Source of the DNA: an uncultured Paracoccaceae bacterium
Lineage (GTDB): Bacteria > Pseudomonadota > Alphaproteobacteria > Rhodobacterales > Rhodobacteraceae
NCBI GenBank assembly: GCA_937138255.1
Contig: CAKZOU010000012.1
Location: 1 to 43,527 of the forward strand
DNA length: 43,527 nucleotides
Direction: 5' to 3'
Under the pieces are notes generated by a model. That model had not been told where the DNA came from, did not search any database, and saw nothing but the letters and a program-made list of their open reading frames with translations. Positions 8,352 through 17,126 of this stretch are shown here, in pieces; the stretch's first letter is position 1; the number at the start of each line of letters is the position of its first letter. The position numbers and the translations under genes are program-made.

Positions 8352-9134
8352 ATGATTGTTGTCGAAGACCTCCACAAGCATTTCGGGGGATTTCATGCCG
8401 TTGACGGAGCGACCCTCAGAATTGCACCTGGGTCGATCACGGGCCTCATTGGCCCCAACGGTGCAGGCAAGACCACCCTCTTCAACGTGATCGCCGGCGT
8501 CCACAAGCCAACCTCGGGGCGCGTGGTGATGGACGGTGAAGATATCACCGGCCTGCCGCCGCACGAGCTTTTCCACAAGGGCCTTTTGCGGACCTTCCAG
8601 ATCGCCCACGAATTCCACTCGATGACCGTGCTCGAGAACCTGATGATGGTTCCCGCAGGCCAATCGGGCGAGAAGCTGTGGAATACATGGTTCGGCCGCC
8701 AACGGATCGCCGACGAGGAGCGGGCGCTTGCTGCCAAGGCCGACGAGGTTCTGGATTTCCTGACCATCGACCACCTGCGAGACGAAAAGGCGGGTAACTT
8801 GTCGGGCGGCCAGAAGAAGCTGCTGGAACTGGGCCGCACGATGATGGTCGACGCCAAGATCGTCTTCCTCGACGAGGTTGGCGCAGGCGTGAACCGCACG
8901 CTTCTTAACACCATAGGCGATGCCATCGTGCGCCTGAACAAAGAGCGCAACTACACCTTCGTCGTGATCGAACACGATATGGATTTCATCGGCCGCATTT
9001 GCGATCCGGTCATCTGCATGGCCGAGGGCAAGGTTCTGGCCGAAGGCACCCTCGACGAGATCAAGGCCAACGAACATGTGATCGAGGCCTACCTCGGCAC
9101 CGGCCTCAAGCATAAGGACAAGGTAGGCGCATGA
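8352..9134 (+). CDS. livG: Branched-chain amino acid ABC transporter ATPase, LivG type
   Basis: A 260-residue ABC ATPase that powers the transporter with LivF at the inner face of the membrane. Walker A is GPNGAGKTT, the Q-loop is RTFQIAHEF, the signature is LSGGQKKLLELGR, and the H-loop is VIEHDMDFI. Walker B reads IVFLDEVGAG: the usual DEPAAG/DEPTAG proline is valine, while the catalytic glutamate is kept. Length and C-terminal EAYLG tail are normal for LivG. Start ATG 8352 follows the intercistronic hairpin; the upstream GGGGGCCACC stretch gives a modest binding site. The stop overlaps livF by four bases (ATGA). Confidence 0.93.
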   Translation: MIVVEDLHKHFGGFHAVDGATLRIAPGSITGLIGPNGAGKTTLFNVIAGVHKPTSGRVVMDGEDITGLPPHELFHKGLLRTFQIAHEFHSMTVLENLMMVPAGQSGEKLWNTWFGRQRIADEERALAAKADEVLDFLTIDHLRDEKAGNLSGGQKKLLELGRTMMVDAKIVFLDEVGAGVNRTLLNTIGDAIVRLNKERNYTFVVIEHDMDFIGRICDPVICMAEGKVLAEGTLDEIKANEHVIEAYLGTGLKHKDKVGA

Positions 9135-9844
9135 CCGAACCCTTCCTCATTGGCGATGCGGTGACGGGCGGCTATGGCCGCGGCCCCGACATCCTGCACG
9201 AATGCACCATTTCGGTGAACCCCGGCGAGATCGCCGTGATCGTCGGCCCCAACGGCGCCGGCAAATCGACGGCGATGAAAGCGATCTTCGGGATGCTCAA
9301 TGTGCGATCCGGCGCGGTCCGGCTGGCGGGCGAGGATATCACCGCCCTGTCGCCGCAGGATCGCGTGATCAAAGGCATGGGCTTTGTGCCGCAGGTCCGC
9401 AACATCTTCCCGTCGATGACGGTTGAGGAAAACCTCGAGATGGGCGCCTTCATCCGCAAGGACGATATCCGCGAGACGATGGAACAGGTTTATCACCTTT
9501 TCCCGATCCTCAAGGACAAGCGCCGTCAGGCGGCGGGCGAATTGTCGGGCGGCCAGCGTCAGCAGGTCGCCGTGGGCCGGGCGCTGATGACCAAGCCCAA
9601 GCTCCTGATGCTCGACGAGCCGACCGCGGGCGTCTCGCCCATCGTCATGGACGAGCTTTTCGACCGGATCATCGAAGTGAGCCGCACCGGCATCCCGATC
9701 CTGATGGTCGAACAGAACGCGCGCCAAGCGCTCGAGATCGCCGATCGCGGCTATGTCTTGGTTCAGGGGCGCAACGCCCATACCGGCACCGGCAAAGAGC
9801 TTCTGAACGACCCCGAAGTTCGCCGCAGCTTCCTGGGAGGATGA
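9131..9844 (+). CDS. livF: Branched-chain amino acid ABC transporter ATPase, LivF type
   Basis: A 237-residue ABC ATPase, the second nucleotide-binding subunit. Walker A is GPNGAGKST, the signature LSGGQRQQVAVGRALM, Walker B LLMLDEPTAGVSP, and the H-loop LMVEQNARQALEIADRGYV is characteristic of LivF (VEQN in place of VEHD). Starts within the livG stop by ATGA overlap, so translation is coupled. Stops five bases before livH. Cytoplasmic, membrane-associated with LivH/LivM. Confidence 0.94.
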   Translation: MTEPFLIGDAVTGGYGRGPDILHECTISVNPGEIAVIVGPNGAGKSTAMKAIFGMLNVRSGAVRLAGEDITALSPQDRVIKGMGFVPQVRNIFPSMTVEENLEMGAFIRKDDIRETMEQVYHLFPILKDKRRQAAGELSGGQRQQVAVGRALMTKPKLLMLDEPTAGVSPIVMDELFDRIIEVSRTGIPILMVEQNARQALEIADRGYVLVQGRNAHTGTGKELLNDPEVRRSFLGG

Positions 9845-9848
9845 GACC

Positions 9849-10859
9849 ATGGACTTTCTGAACGGCCTCGTTGTCCTCGCCAACTTCGTCCTCATTCCCG
9901 CCACCTCCTATGGCGCCCAGCTTGCGCTTGGCGCTCTGGGCGTGACGCTGATCTATGGCATCCTGCGCTTCTCGAACTTCGCCCATGGCGACACCATGGC
10001 CTTTGGCACGACGGTCACCATCCTTTTGACTTGGTGGTTCCAGTCGATGGGGATCAACTTCGGCCCCCTGCCGACCGCCCTTCTCGCCCTGCCCTTCGGC
10101 ATTCTGGCGACAGGCCTCTTGCTGGTTGGAACCGACCGCGCCGTTTATCGCTTCTACCGCCGAAAGAAGGCGGCGCCGGTGATCCTCGTGATCGTCTCGG
10201 TGGGTGTGATGTTCATCATGAACGGCATCGTCCGCTTCATCATCGGCGTGGGCGATCAGAATTTCTCGGACGGTGAGCGTTTCATCATCAGCGCCCGTGA
10301 CTTCAAGGAAATGACCGGCCTCGCCGAGGGCCTCGCGCTTCGCACGACCCAGGTTCTGACGGTCGTGGTCGCGGTGATCGTCGTTGCGGTGCTCTTCTGG
10401 TTCCTCAACAAGACCCGCACCGGCAAATCCATGCGCGCTTTCTCCGACAACGAGGATCTGGCGCTTCTGTCGGGGATCAATCCCGAGCGCGTCGTCATGG
10501 TTACCTGGTTGATCGTCGCGGGTTTGGCGACGGTGGCCGGCGTGCTCTATGGACTCGACAAGAGCTTCAAACCCTTCACCTATTTCCAGTTGCTCCTGCC
10601 GATCTTTGCCTCGGCGGTCGTGGGCGGCCTCGGCAACCCGCTGGGCGCGATTGCCGGCGGTTTCGTCGTGGCCTTCTCGGAAGTGACAGTGACCTATGCC
10701 TGGAAGAAGGTGCTGACCTACTGGCTCCCCGAAAGCCTCGCGCCTGACGGGCTCGTGCAGCTGATGTCGACCGATTACAAGTTCGCAGTCAGCTTCGCGA
10801 TCCTGATCATCGTGCTTCTCTTCAAGCCCACGGGCCTCTTCAAAGGACAGTCGGTATGA
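9849..10859 (+). CDS. livH: Branched-chain amino acid ABC transporter permease, LivH type
   Basis: A 336-residue integral membrane permease with about eight hydrophobic segments. GALGVTLIYGILRFSNFAHGD near residues 28-50 is the LivH family signature, and SDNEDLALLSGINPERV followed by GLGNPLGAIAGGFVVAFSE is the cytoplasmic loop/coupling region that contacts the ATPases. GGGAGG precedes the ATG at good distance, in the last codons of livF. Overlaps livM by four bases (ATGA). It forms the membrane channel with LivM. Confidence 0.93.
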   Translation: MDFLNGLVVLANFVLIPATSYGAQLALGALGVTLIYGILRFSNFAHGDTMAFGTTVTILLTWWFQSMGINFGPLPTALLALPFGILATGLLLVGTDRAVYRFYRRKKAAPVILVIVSVGVMFIMNGIVRFIIGVGDQNFSDGERFIISARDFKEMTGLAEGLALRTTQVLTVVVAVIVVAVLFWFLNKTRTGKSMRAFSDNEDLALLSGINPERVVMVTWLIVAGLATVAGVLYGLDKSFKPFTYFQLLLPIFASAVVGGLGNPLGAIAGGFVVAFSEVTVTYAWKKVLTYWLPESLAPDGLVQLMSTDYKFAVSFAILIIVLLFKPTGLFKGQSV

Positions 10860-12214
10860 GCCAGTCGATGCGCACCCCGCTCCTCTTCGCCTTCGTCGCG
10901 GTTCTCTTCATCCTCGAAGGCACGACCGGCGCCTGGATCTTTTCGGGCAGCTGGAACACAGCCCTCGGCATCCTCAACATGGCGCTGATTTCGGCGATCA
11001 TGGCGCTGGGGGTCAATCTCCAGTGGGGTTATGCCGGCCTCTTCAACGTGGGCATCATGGGCTTTGTCGCCCTTGGGGGCCTCGCAACCGTGCTTGTCTC
11101 CCTGCCCCCCACCCCCGGCGCCTGGACCGCAGGCGGTGGCCCGCGGATCCTTCTGGCGCTGGTGCTCGGGGCCGCGACAGTGATCGCCGCCGTGCTGGTC
11201 CAAAGCCGCCTGCCCAAGGGCCGAGCGCGCGCGCTCTCGACCCTCGCGATCCTCGTCGGCGGCTTCTTCCTCTACCGCTGGGTCTTTGACGGTGGCGTTG
11301 CCGTGGTCGAGGCGATCAAGCCCGCGAATTTCGGCAATATCGGCGGGATCAACCCCGGCGGCGTCGACGGCTTCCGCGACTGGGGCATCATCACGCTTCT
11401 CGCCTGGCCCTTGGGTGGCGTTCTGGCTGCCGGTGCCGCATGGGTGATCGGCAAGACGGCCCTCGGCCTGCGCTCCGACTACCTCGCCATCGCCACCCTC
11501 GGCATCGCCGAGATCATCATCTCGGTTCTCAAGAACGAAGACTGGCTCGCCCGCGGCGTGAAAAACGTGATCGGACTGCCCCGCCCGGTTCCCTACGAGA
11601 TCGACCTACAAAACAGCACGAGCTTCGTCGAACGCGCCGCGAGCTTTGGCCTCGATCCGACCACGGGCTCCACGATCTACGTCAAACTTGCCTATATGGT
11701 CCTTTTCACCCTCGTTCTCTTGGCGCTCCTCTGGCTCGCTGAACGCGCTCTGAAGAGCCCCTGGGGCCGGATGATGCGGGCGATCCGCGACAACGAGACC
11801 GCCGCCGAGGCGATGGGCAAGGACGTGACGGCCCGGCACCTGCAGATCTTCATCCTCGGCTCGGCCATCTGCGGCATCGCCGGCGCGATGATGACGACCC
11901 TCGACAGCCAGCTCACCCCCGGCGCCTACCAACCCTTGCGTTTCACCTTTCTCATCTGGGTGATGGTGATCATCGGCGGATCGGGCAACAACTTTGGCTC
12001 GATCCTTGGCGCCTTCCTGATCTGGTGGCTTTGGGTTCAGGTCGAACCGCTTGGCCTCTGGCTGACCCAGATCCTCACGTCAGGCCTTGCCGACGACAAC
12101 TGGTTCCGCGTCGCCATGCAAGACTCGGCCGCGCATATGCGTCTCTTCACAATGGGCCTCGCGCTCCTGCTGGTGCTGCGCTTCAGCCCACGCGGCCTGA
12201 TCCCTGAGAAGTAG
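10856..12214 (+). CDS. livM: Branched-chain amino acid ABC transporter permease, LivM type
   Basis: A 452-residue permease. The LivM marks are LNMALISAIMALGVNLQWGYAG near residue 40, SDYLAIATLGIAEI near 210, the coupling loop GRMMRAIRDNETAAEAMGKD near 305, and GSGNNFGSILGAF near 375. Between the first and second conserved blocks lies about 90 extra residues with two further likely membrane segments (RILLALVLGAATVIAAVLV and an adjoining one) compared with the shortest LivM proteins; E. coli LivM is also long. Last gene of the transporter operon; a 9-bp stem (12217-12239) and a T-rich terminator follow. Confidence 0.92.
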   Translation: MSQSMRTPLLFAFVAVLFILEGTTGAWIFSGSWNTALGILNMALISAIMALGVNLQWGYAGLFNVGIMGFVALGGLATVLVSLPPTPGAWTAGGGPRILLALVLGAATVIAAVLVQSRLPKGRARALSTLAILVGGFFLYRWVFDGGVAVVEAIKPANFGNIGGINPGGVDGFRDWGIITLLAWPLGGVLAAGAAWVIGKTALGLRSDYLAIATLGIAEIIISVLKNEDWLARGVKNVIGLPRPVPYEIDLQNSTSFVERAASFGLDPTTGSTIYVKLAYMVLFTLVLLALLWLAERALKSPWGRMMRAIRDNETAAEAMGKDVTARHLQIFILGSAICGIAGAMMTTLDSQLTPGAYQPLRFTFLIWVMVIIGGSGNNFGSILGAFLIWWLWVQVEPLGLWLTQILTSGLADDNWFRVAMQDSAAHMRLFTMGLALLLVLRFSPRGLIPEK

Positions 12215-12216
12215 GA

Positions 12217-12239
12217 GCGAGGGGCTGCCTGCCCCTCGC
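12217..12239 (+). repeat. Hairpin directly after livM
   Basis: GCGAGGGGC and GCCCCTCGC form a perfect 9-bp stem with a five-base loop three bases after the stop codon. No T-run follows, so it may protect the 3' end rather than terminate; the real terminator is 30 bases on. Confidence 0.6.
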
Positions 12240-12270
12240 GCTCCCCGGGAGTATTTACCGCCAAAAGAAA
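12240..12270 (-). repeat. Intergenic repeat core, copy A (inverted)
   Basis: Read on the minus strand it gives TTTCTTTTGGC, then GGTAAATACTCCCGGGGAGC, matching copies B and C with few changes. Together with copy B it forms the arms of a palindrome of about 85 bases around the livM terminator. Confidence 0.75.
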
Positions 12271-12307
12271 GGGGCCGCGTCTGTCGCAGCCCCTTTTTTT
12301 CTTTTGG
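12261..12307. terminator. Bidirectional terminator between livM and the converging dehydrogenase gene
   Basis: GGGGC-C-GCG pairs with CGC-A-GCCCC, followed on the plus strand by TTTTTTTCTTTTGG and on the minus strand by TTTCTTTTGG. The stem can extend by pairing CCAAAAGAAA with TTTCTTTTGG. It can serve both livM (plus) and the gene ending at 12362 (minus). Confidence 0.85.
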
Positions 12308-12361
12308 CCCGAAATACTCCGGGGGAGCGCCGCAAAGGCGCGGGGGCGGAGCCCCCTTTTT
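12298..12361 (+). repeat. Intergenic repeat, copy B (full length) with terminator-like end
   Basis: TTTCTTTTGGC, then AAATACTCCGGGGGAG, a GCGCC/GGCGC hairpin, and GGGGGC-GGA-GCCCCC followed by TTTTT. The order of blocks is the same as in copy C at 15792. It ends at the stop codon of the converging gene. Confidence 0.8.
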
Positions 12362-13237
12362 CTAGCTGTCGAGCTTGCGCAGGCGCTTGAAGAGGCTCGA
12401 AGTGTCCCAGCGACCGCCGCCCATTTTCTGCACGTCCTTGTAGAACTGGTCGACAAGCGCGGTCACCGGCAGGCTCGCACCCGTTTCATTGGCGGTCGCA
12501 AGGCAGATGCCCAGGTCTTTGCGCATCCAGTCGACGGCAAAGCCGTGCTCGAAGTGGTCGTCGAGCATGGTCTTGTAGCGGTTGACCATCTGCCAGCTCC
12601 CGGCAGCGCCACCGCCAATCACTTCGATCACCTCACGGCCATCAAGCCCTGCTTTTTCGGCAAAGTGCAGACCTTCGGACAGACCCTGAACGAGACCCGC
12701 AATACAGATCTGGTTGACCATCTTGGTCAGCTGTCCGGCTCCACTTTCACCAAGGCGCTTGCAGAGCTTTGCGTAGGAAATCATCACCGGCTCTGCCATA
12801 TCATAGGCGGCCTGATCGCCGCCGCACATAATCACGAGCTGGCCGTTCTCAGCGCCAGCCTGCCCGCCCGAAACCGGCGCATCGACAAAACTGACCCCGA
12901 CCTCTTTCGCCGCGGCATTGAGCTCGCGAGTGACCGCCGCCGAGACAGTGGTGTGATCGACAAATAGAGCACCTGCCTTCATCCCGGCGAAAGCACCGTT
13001 CTCGCCAAGGCAAACGGCGCGCAGGTCGTCGTCATTCCCAACGCAGGCCATGACCATATCGGCGCCAGCCGCCGCTTCAGCCGGAGTGGCCGCCCATGTG
13101 CCGCCATGCTGCGCGGCCCATTTCTCGGCCTTGGCCGCGGTGCGGTTGTAGACCGTGACCTCATGCCCCCTGGAGGCCAGATGCCCCGCCATCGGATAGC
13201 CCATGACCCCAAGACCCAGGAATGCCAGCTTTGCCAT
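12362..13237 (-). CDS. 3-hydroxyisobutyrate dehydrogenase family NAD(P)-dependent oxidoreductase
   Basis: A 291-residue beta-hydroxyacid dehydrogenase. The N-terminal Rossmann motif is FLGLGVMGYPMAGHL, the substrate-binding loop is DAPVSGGQAGAENGQL, and the catalytic lysine is in GAGQLTKMVNQ; GGAAGSWQM and DWMRKDLGICLATA belong to the C-terminal helical domain. The family oxidises or reduces small 3-hydroxy acids (3-hydroxyisobutyrate, tartronate semialdehyde, 4-hydroxybutyrate). Its convergent position beside a branched-chain amino acid transporter would fit valine breakdown, but that is inference. GGGGAG lies before the ATG. It stands as a single gene. Confidence 0.88.
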   Translation of the reverse strand: MAKLAFLGLGVMGYPMAGHLASRGHEVTVYNRTAAKAEKWAAQHGGTWAATPAEAAAGADMVMACVGNDDDLRAVCLGENGAFAGMKAGALFVDHTTVSAAVTRELNAAAKEVGVSFVDAPVSGGQAGAENGQLVIMCGGDQAAYDMAEPVMISYAKLCKRLGESGAGQLTKMVNQICIAGLVQGLSEGLHFAEKAGLDGREVIEVIGGGAAGSWQMVNRYKTMLDDHFEHGFAVDWMRKDLGICLATANETGASLPVTALVDQFYKDVQKMGGGRWDTSSLFKRLRKLDS

Positions 13238-13328
13238 CGTTCTCCCCTCGCGCTTTGCCGTGAAACCAGATACCGATACCTAACCCCCAGAAAGGGGGCG
13301 TCAACAAGGCATTTGGGTTCGAGACAAG

Positions 13329-15791
13329 ATGGCGCAACTCTTCCGCTGGCTTCTCCGCATCGCGACCGGTGTGGTCGTCCTTTTGGTCGGCGCCCTTGGC
13401 CTCGTCTACTATTTCGCCTCCCGGTCTCTTCCCGATTACTCCGGCACATACGAGGTCGCCGGCATTTCCGCCGCGGTCGAGATCGTCCGCGACAATGCCG
13501 ATGTGCCGCATATCTTCGGCCAGAACGATGAGGATGTGTTCTTCGCCCTCGGTTATGCTCACGCTCAGGACCGCCTTTGGCAGATGACCATGCTGCGGCG
13601 GACAGTCCAGGGTCGGCTTTCAGAGCTGTTCGGCAGCCGTACTGTCAAGATTGACAGCCTCCTGCGCCGTTTCGATCTCTACAATCTGGCGGTCTCTTCG
13701 GTCGAAGCGCAGGACGCGCGTACGCTAGAGATGCTCAAGGCCTATAGTGCGGGCGTCAACGCCTGGATCGACGAGGTGAACTCGGGCGCCCGTGGCCGGG
13801 GTGCGCCCGAGATGTGGATCTTCAGTCAGGCAATCGCACCATGGCAACCGGCGGATTCGATCGCCATCCTCAAACTCATGGCGCTTCAATTGTCGGGGCA
13901 TCTGGAGGCGGAAGTGCTGCGCGCCAGAACATCGCTACTTCTTTCTCCTGAACGCGTGGCCGACATCCTTCCCGACGCCCCCGGCTCCGGCACGGCCGCA
14001 CTACCACGCTACGCGGATCTAGTGGACGATGTTCCCCTCTATCTGGCCGACAGTCATATGCCCTTTGACCCGCTCTCACCGGTCAAGCCATTGCCCCTGG
14101 CCGGAGCCTCCAACGCCTGGGCTGCGGGCGTCAGCCGTTCGGCGACCGGTTCAACCCTGTTGGCCAACGACCCACACCTCGGCCTGACCGCCCCGTCCAT
14201 CTGGTATCTCACCCGGCTCGAGCTCTCGACCGGCGGGGTCATCGGCGGGACGATCCCCGGCCTTCCCCTGATCCTGACCGGGCGCAGCGCCGATCTCGGC
14301 TGGGGCCTGACCTCAAGTTATCTGGACGATCAGGATGTCTATATCGAAGAGGTCAACCCCCAGAACCCCGACGAATACCGCACGCCCGATGGTTGGGCCC
14401 CTTTCCGTTCGCGCGACAGCATCATCACCGTCGCGGGCGCGCCTGCCGTCACGATCAAGTTGCAATGGACCGACAACGGCCCCGTGCTGCCGCCTGACCA
14501 ATATGATCTCGGAGCCATTCGCCCTGCGGGCCATGTGACTTCGCTCGCCTGGACCGCCCTGTCCGAGCGCGACACCTCGCTCAGCGCCGGAATGGGCATC
14601 ATGCGTGCCCACAACGTCGATCAGGCGATTTCGGCGGCCAAGGATTTCGTCGCGCCCTCGCAAAACCTCATGCTGGCCGATCGCAACCGCGTCGCGATGA
14701 AAACCATCGGCGCCTTCCCGCGTCGCAACCTTGGGCATCAAAGCCAGGGGCGGCTGCCCACCTATGGTTATCTCGCCCAGAACCGCTGGATCGGCACCCT
14801 GCCCTACGCCACCAACCCCGAATTCATCGACCCCGAAGGCGGTCTCCTCGGCAACACAAACAACAAGGTGATTGACCGCCCCTTCCCCGATCATATGTCC
14901 TATGAATGGGGTGATACCCAGCGGATCAACCGTTGGCGGCTCCTGATGCAGTCCCGCGAGGTCCACGCCCGCGAGAGCTTTATCGAGGCCCAACTCGATA
15001 CAGTGAGCTTCACGGCTCGATCACTCCTTCCGCTCATCGGCGCCGATCTGTGGTTTACCGGCGAGGCAGCGCCCGCCGGAACCCTCGAGGCCGAGAGACA
15101 AACGGCACTGCAGCTTCTGGCCGACTGGAATGGCGAGATGAACGAACACCTGCCGGAACCCCTGATCTATTCCGCGTGGCTCCGCGCCCTGCAGAAGCGT
15201 TTGATCGACGACGAACTTGGCCCCTTGGCCGATGAATTCAGCCATGTCGAACCGCTTTTCATCGAGCGTGTTTATCGCAACACCGAAGGCGCATCGGTCT
15301 GGTGTGATGTGGTCCAATCTGCGCGGAACGAGACCTGCTCCGAAATCGCCAAAGCCGCCCTAGATGACGCCATCATCTGGCTCAAGGATACCTACGGGCA
15401 GGATCTTCAATCGCTACGCTGGGGCGCGGCGCATGAGGCCACCCACGATCACCCGACCCTTGGTGAAGTCCCGGTCCTCAAATGGTTCGTCAACATCCGC
15501 CAATCCACCAGCGGCGGGGACAATACCCTCCTGCGAGGCCGCACATCGGGCAAGGAACCCAACCCGTTCCAGAACGTCCATGCAGCGGGCTTTCGCGGCG
15601 TCTACGACTTCGCCGATCCCGACAGCTCTGTTTTCATCATCTCGACCGGCCAGTCGGGCCACCCTCTCAGCCGACATTACGACGACCTTGGCGAACTTTG
15701 GCGTCGCGGCGAATATATCCCCATGTCGCTCGACCCCGCCCTCGCCCGCGCCGCGGCAGTCGGCATCATGGATCTCGTCCCGCGCCAGTGA
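13329..15791 (+). CDS. Penicillin acylase family Ntn hydrolase, membrane-anchored
   Basis: An 820-residue protein of the penicillin amidase family. Residues about 9-29 (IATGVVVLLVGALGLVYYF) form an N-terminal membrane anchor; no clear signal peptidase site follows, so the enzyme probably faces the periplasm while tethered. The alpha-chain part carries VEIVRDNADVPHIFGQNDED and GYAHAQDRLWQM. The predicted self-cleavage and nucleophile serine is S261 in GASNAWAAG, followed by LANDPHLGLTAPSIWYL and GTIPGLPLILTGRS, the standard start of the beta chain. Substrates in the family range from beta-lactams to acyl-homoserine lactones and aculeacins; none can be assigned here. Single gene with weak upstream binding site, divergent from the dehydrogenase. 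Confidence 0.9.
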   Translation: MAQLFRWLLRIATGVVVLLVGALGLVYYFASRSLPDYSGTYEVAGISAAVEIVRDNADVPHIFGQNDEDVFFALGYAHAQDRLWQMTMLRRTVQGRLSELFGSRTVKIDSLLRRFDLYNLAVSSVEAQDARTLEMLKAYSAGVNAWIDEVNSGARGRGAPEMWIFSQAIAPWQPADSIAILKLMALQLSGHLEAEVLRARTSLLLSPERVADILPDAPGSGTAALPRYADLVDDVPLYLADSHMPFDPLSPVKPLPLAGASNAWAAGVSRSATGSTLLANDPHLGLTAPSIWYLTRLELSTGGVIGGTIPGLPLILTGRSADLGWGLTSSYLDDQDVYIEEVNPQNPDEYRTPDGWAPFRSRDSIITVAGAPAVTIKLQWTDNGPVLPPDQYDLGAIRPAGHVTSLAWTALSERDTSLSAGMGIMRAHNVDQAISAAKDFVAPSQNLMLADRNRVAMKTIGAFPRRNLGHQSQGRLPTYGYLAQNRWIGTLPYATNPEFIDPEGGLLGNTNNKVIDRPFPDHMSYEWGDTQRINRWRLLMQSREVHARESFIEAQLDTVSFTARSLLPLIGADLWFTGEAAPAGTLEAERQTALQLLADWNGEMNEHLPEPLIYSAWLRALQKRLIDDELGPLADEFSHVEPLFIERVYRNTEGASVWCDVVQSARNETCSEIAKAALDDAIIWLKDTYGQDLQSLRWGAAHEATHDHPTLGEVPVLKWFVNIRQSTSGGDNTLLRGRTSGKEPNPFQNVHAAGFRGVYDFADPDSSVFIISTGQSGHPLSRHYDDLGELWRRGEYIPMSLDPALARAAAVGIMDLVPRQ

Positions 15792-15848
15792 TTTCTTTTG
15801 GCTGAAAATACTCCGGGGGAGCCCGAAGGGCGGGGGCAGAGCCCCCTC
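15792..15848 (+). repeat. Intergenic repeat, copy C (full length)
   Basis: It begins directly after the acylase stop: TTTCTTTTGGC, then AAAATACTCCGGGGGAGC, a GCCCGAAGGGC hairpin, and GGGGGC-AGA-GCCCCC with TCTTC. Same order and orientation as copy B 3.5 kb away. It fills nearly the whole gap to the converging hflX gene. Confidence 0.8.
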
Positions 15849-15849
15849 T

Positions 15850-17121
15850 TCAAAGTCGCGCGAAGCGCTCTTTTTGAATCGGCGTCCATGTCACCGTAAA
15901 CTCGGAGCCTTCTTCGCCCTGCACCTCGGTATCGACCACGCCTTCCTTGAAGAGCCAGGCGCGCCTCTTTCCCTCGGAATGGGCAAGGCGCAATGTTTCG
16001 GACAAATGTGCTGGCTTGAGCCGCTCGGCCATTTCGGCAAGGAGCCGGTCCAGCCCCTCGCCGGTTATCGCCGAGATGGCATAGACATCTTTCGAGCGCG
16101 CATCACTGTTGCGCATCGCCTCTTGCGCGGTGGGATCCAGAAGGTCGATCTTGTTCCAGACCTCGATCATCGGCGCTCCCTCGGCAACCCCGATGCTGTG
16201 CAGGATCTCCATCACGTCCCGCGCCTGCTCCTCGTGCTGGGCATGCGAAATGTCCCGCACATGGACAATAAGATCGGCGTCCAGGACCTCTTCGAGCGTG
16301 GCACGGAAAGCAGCCACCAACTCGGTCGGCAGGTCCGAGATAAAGCCCACCGTGTCCGACAGGATGATCTCATCGCCCGAGGGCAGGATCACCCGCCGCA
16401 TGGTGGGATCAAGCGTGGCGAAGAGCATGTCCTTGGCAAAGACCTCCGCCCCGGTCAGCCGATTGAACAGCGTCGATTTGCCGGCGTTAGTATAGCCCAC
16501 CAAAGCCACGATCGGGAACGGCACCTTGGCGCGCGCCTTGCGGTGCAGCTCGCGGGTTTTCACCACCTTGTCGAGCTGGCGCCGCAGGCGCACGAGCTGA
16601 TCGTCGATGGCACGGCGGTCGGCCTCGATCTGGGTCTCACCGGGGCCGCCGACAAAACCAAGCCCGCCCCGCTGCCGCTCGAGGTGGGTCCAGGCGCGGA
16701 CAAGGCGGGTGCGCTGATAGGACAGCGCCGCCATCTCGACCTGCAAGACCCCCTCGTTGGTGCGGGCTCGGTCGGAGAAGATCTCGAGGATCAGACCGGT
16801 CCGGTCGAGGATCTTGACCGACCATTCCTTCTCGAGATTGCGCTGCTGCACCGGCCCAACATGGCCGTCGATCAGCACAAGCTCGATCTCGGCCTCCGCC
16901 AGGCGCCGCTTCAGCTCCTCGATCTTGCCCGACCCGAAAAGCATCCCCGGATGCACCTTCGGCAACGGCACGACCTCGGAGCCGACAACCTCGAGATTGG
17001 GCAAAGCCGCCGCAAGTGCGACACCTTCCTCAAGCGCCGGCCCCGCGGCGCGACGGTCCCGGTCGGTCTTGATGTCGGGGTGCAGCACCCAGGCCCGCGT
17101 GGCGGGCCTATCGGTTTCCAT
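15850..17121 (-). CDS. hflX: GTPase HflX
   Basis: A 423-residue ribosome-associated GTPase; HflX proteins split stalled or inactive 70S ribosomes under stress. The N-terminal HflX domain has GMLFGSGKIEEL and LIDGHVGPVQQRNLE; the glycine-rich linker GGLGFVGGPGETQIE follows; the G domain starts at about residue 205 with G1 GYTNAGKST, G3 DTVGF and G4 NKID. The start ATG is five bases after the hfq stop; hfq-hflX is a conserved pair in many proteobacteria. Last gene of the long minus-strand array. Its 3' end meets repeat copy C, which on this strand lacks a T-run. Confidence 0.96.
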   Translation of the reverse strand: METDRPATRAWVLHPDIKTDRDRRAAGPALEEGVALAAALPNLEVVGSEVVPLPKVHPGMLFGSGKIEELKRRLAEAEIELVLIDGHVGPVQQRNLEKEWSVKILDRTGLILEIFSDRARTNEGVLQVEMAALSYQRTRLVRAWTHLERQRGGLGFVGGPGETQIEADRRAIDDQLVRLRRQLDKVVKTRELHRKARAKVPFPIVALVGYTNAGKSTLFNRLTGAEVFAKDMLFATLDPTMRRVILPSGDEIILSDTVGFISDLPTELVAAFRATLEEVLDADLIVHVRDISHAQHEEQARDVMEILHSIGVAEGAPMIEVWNKIDLLDPTAQEAMRNSDARSKDVYAISAITGEGLDRLLAEMAERLKPAHLSETLRLAHSEGKRRAWLFKEGVVDTEVQGEEGSEFTVTWTPIQKERFARL

Positions 17122-17126
17122 GATGC

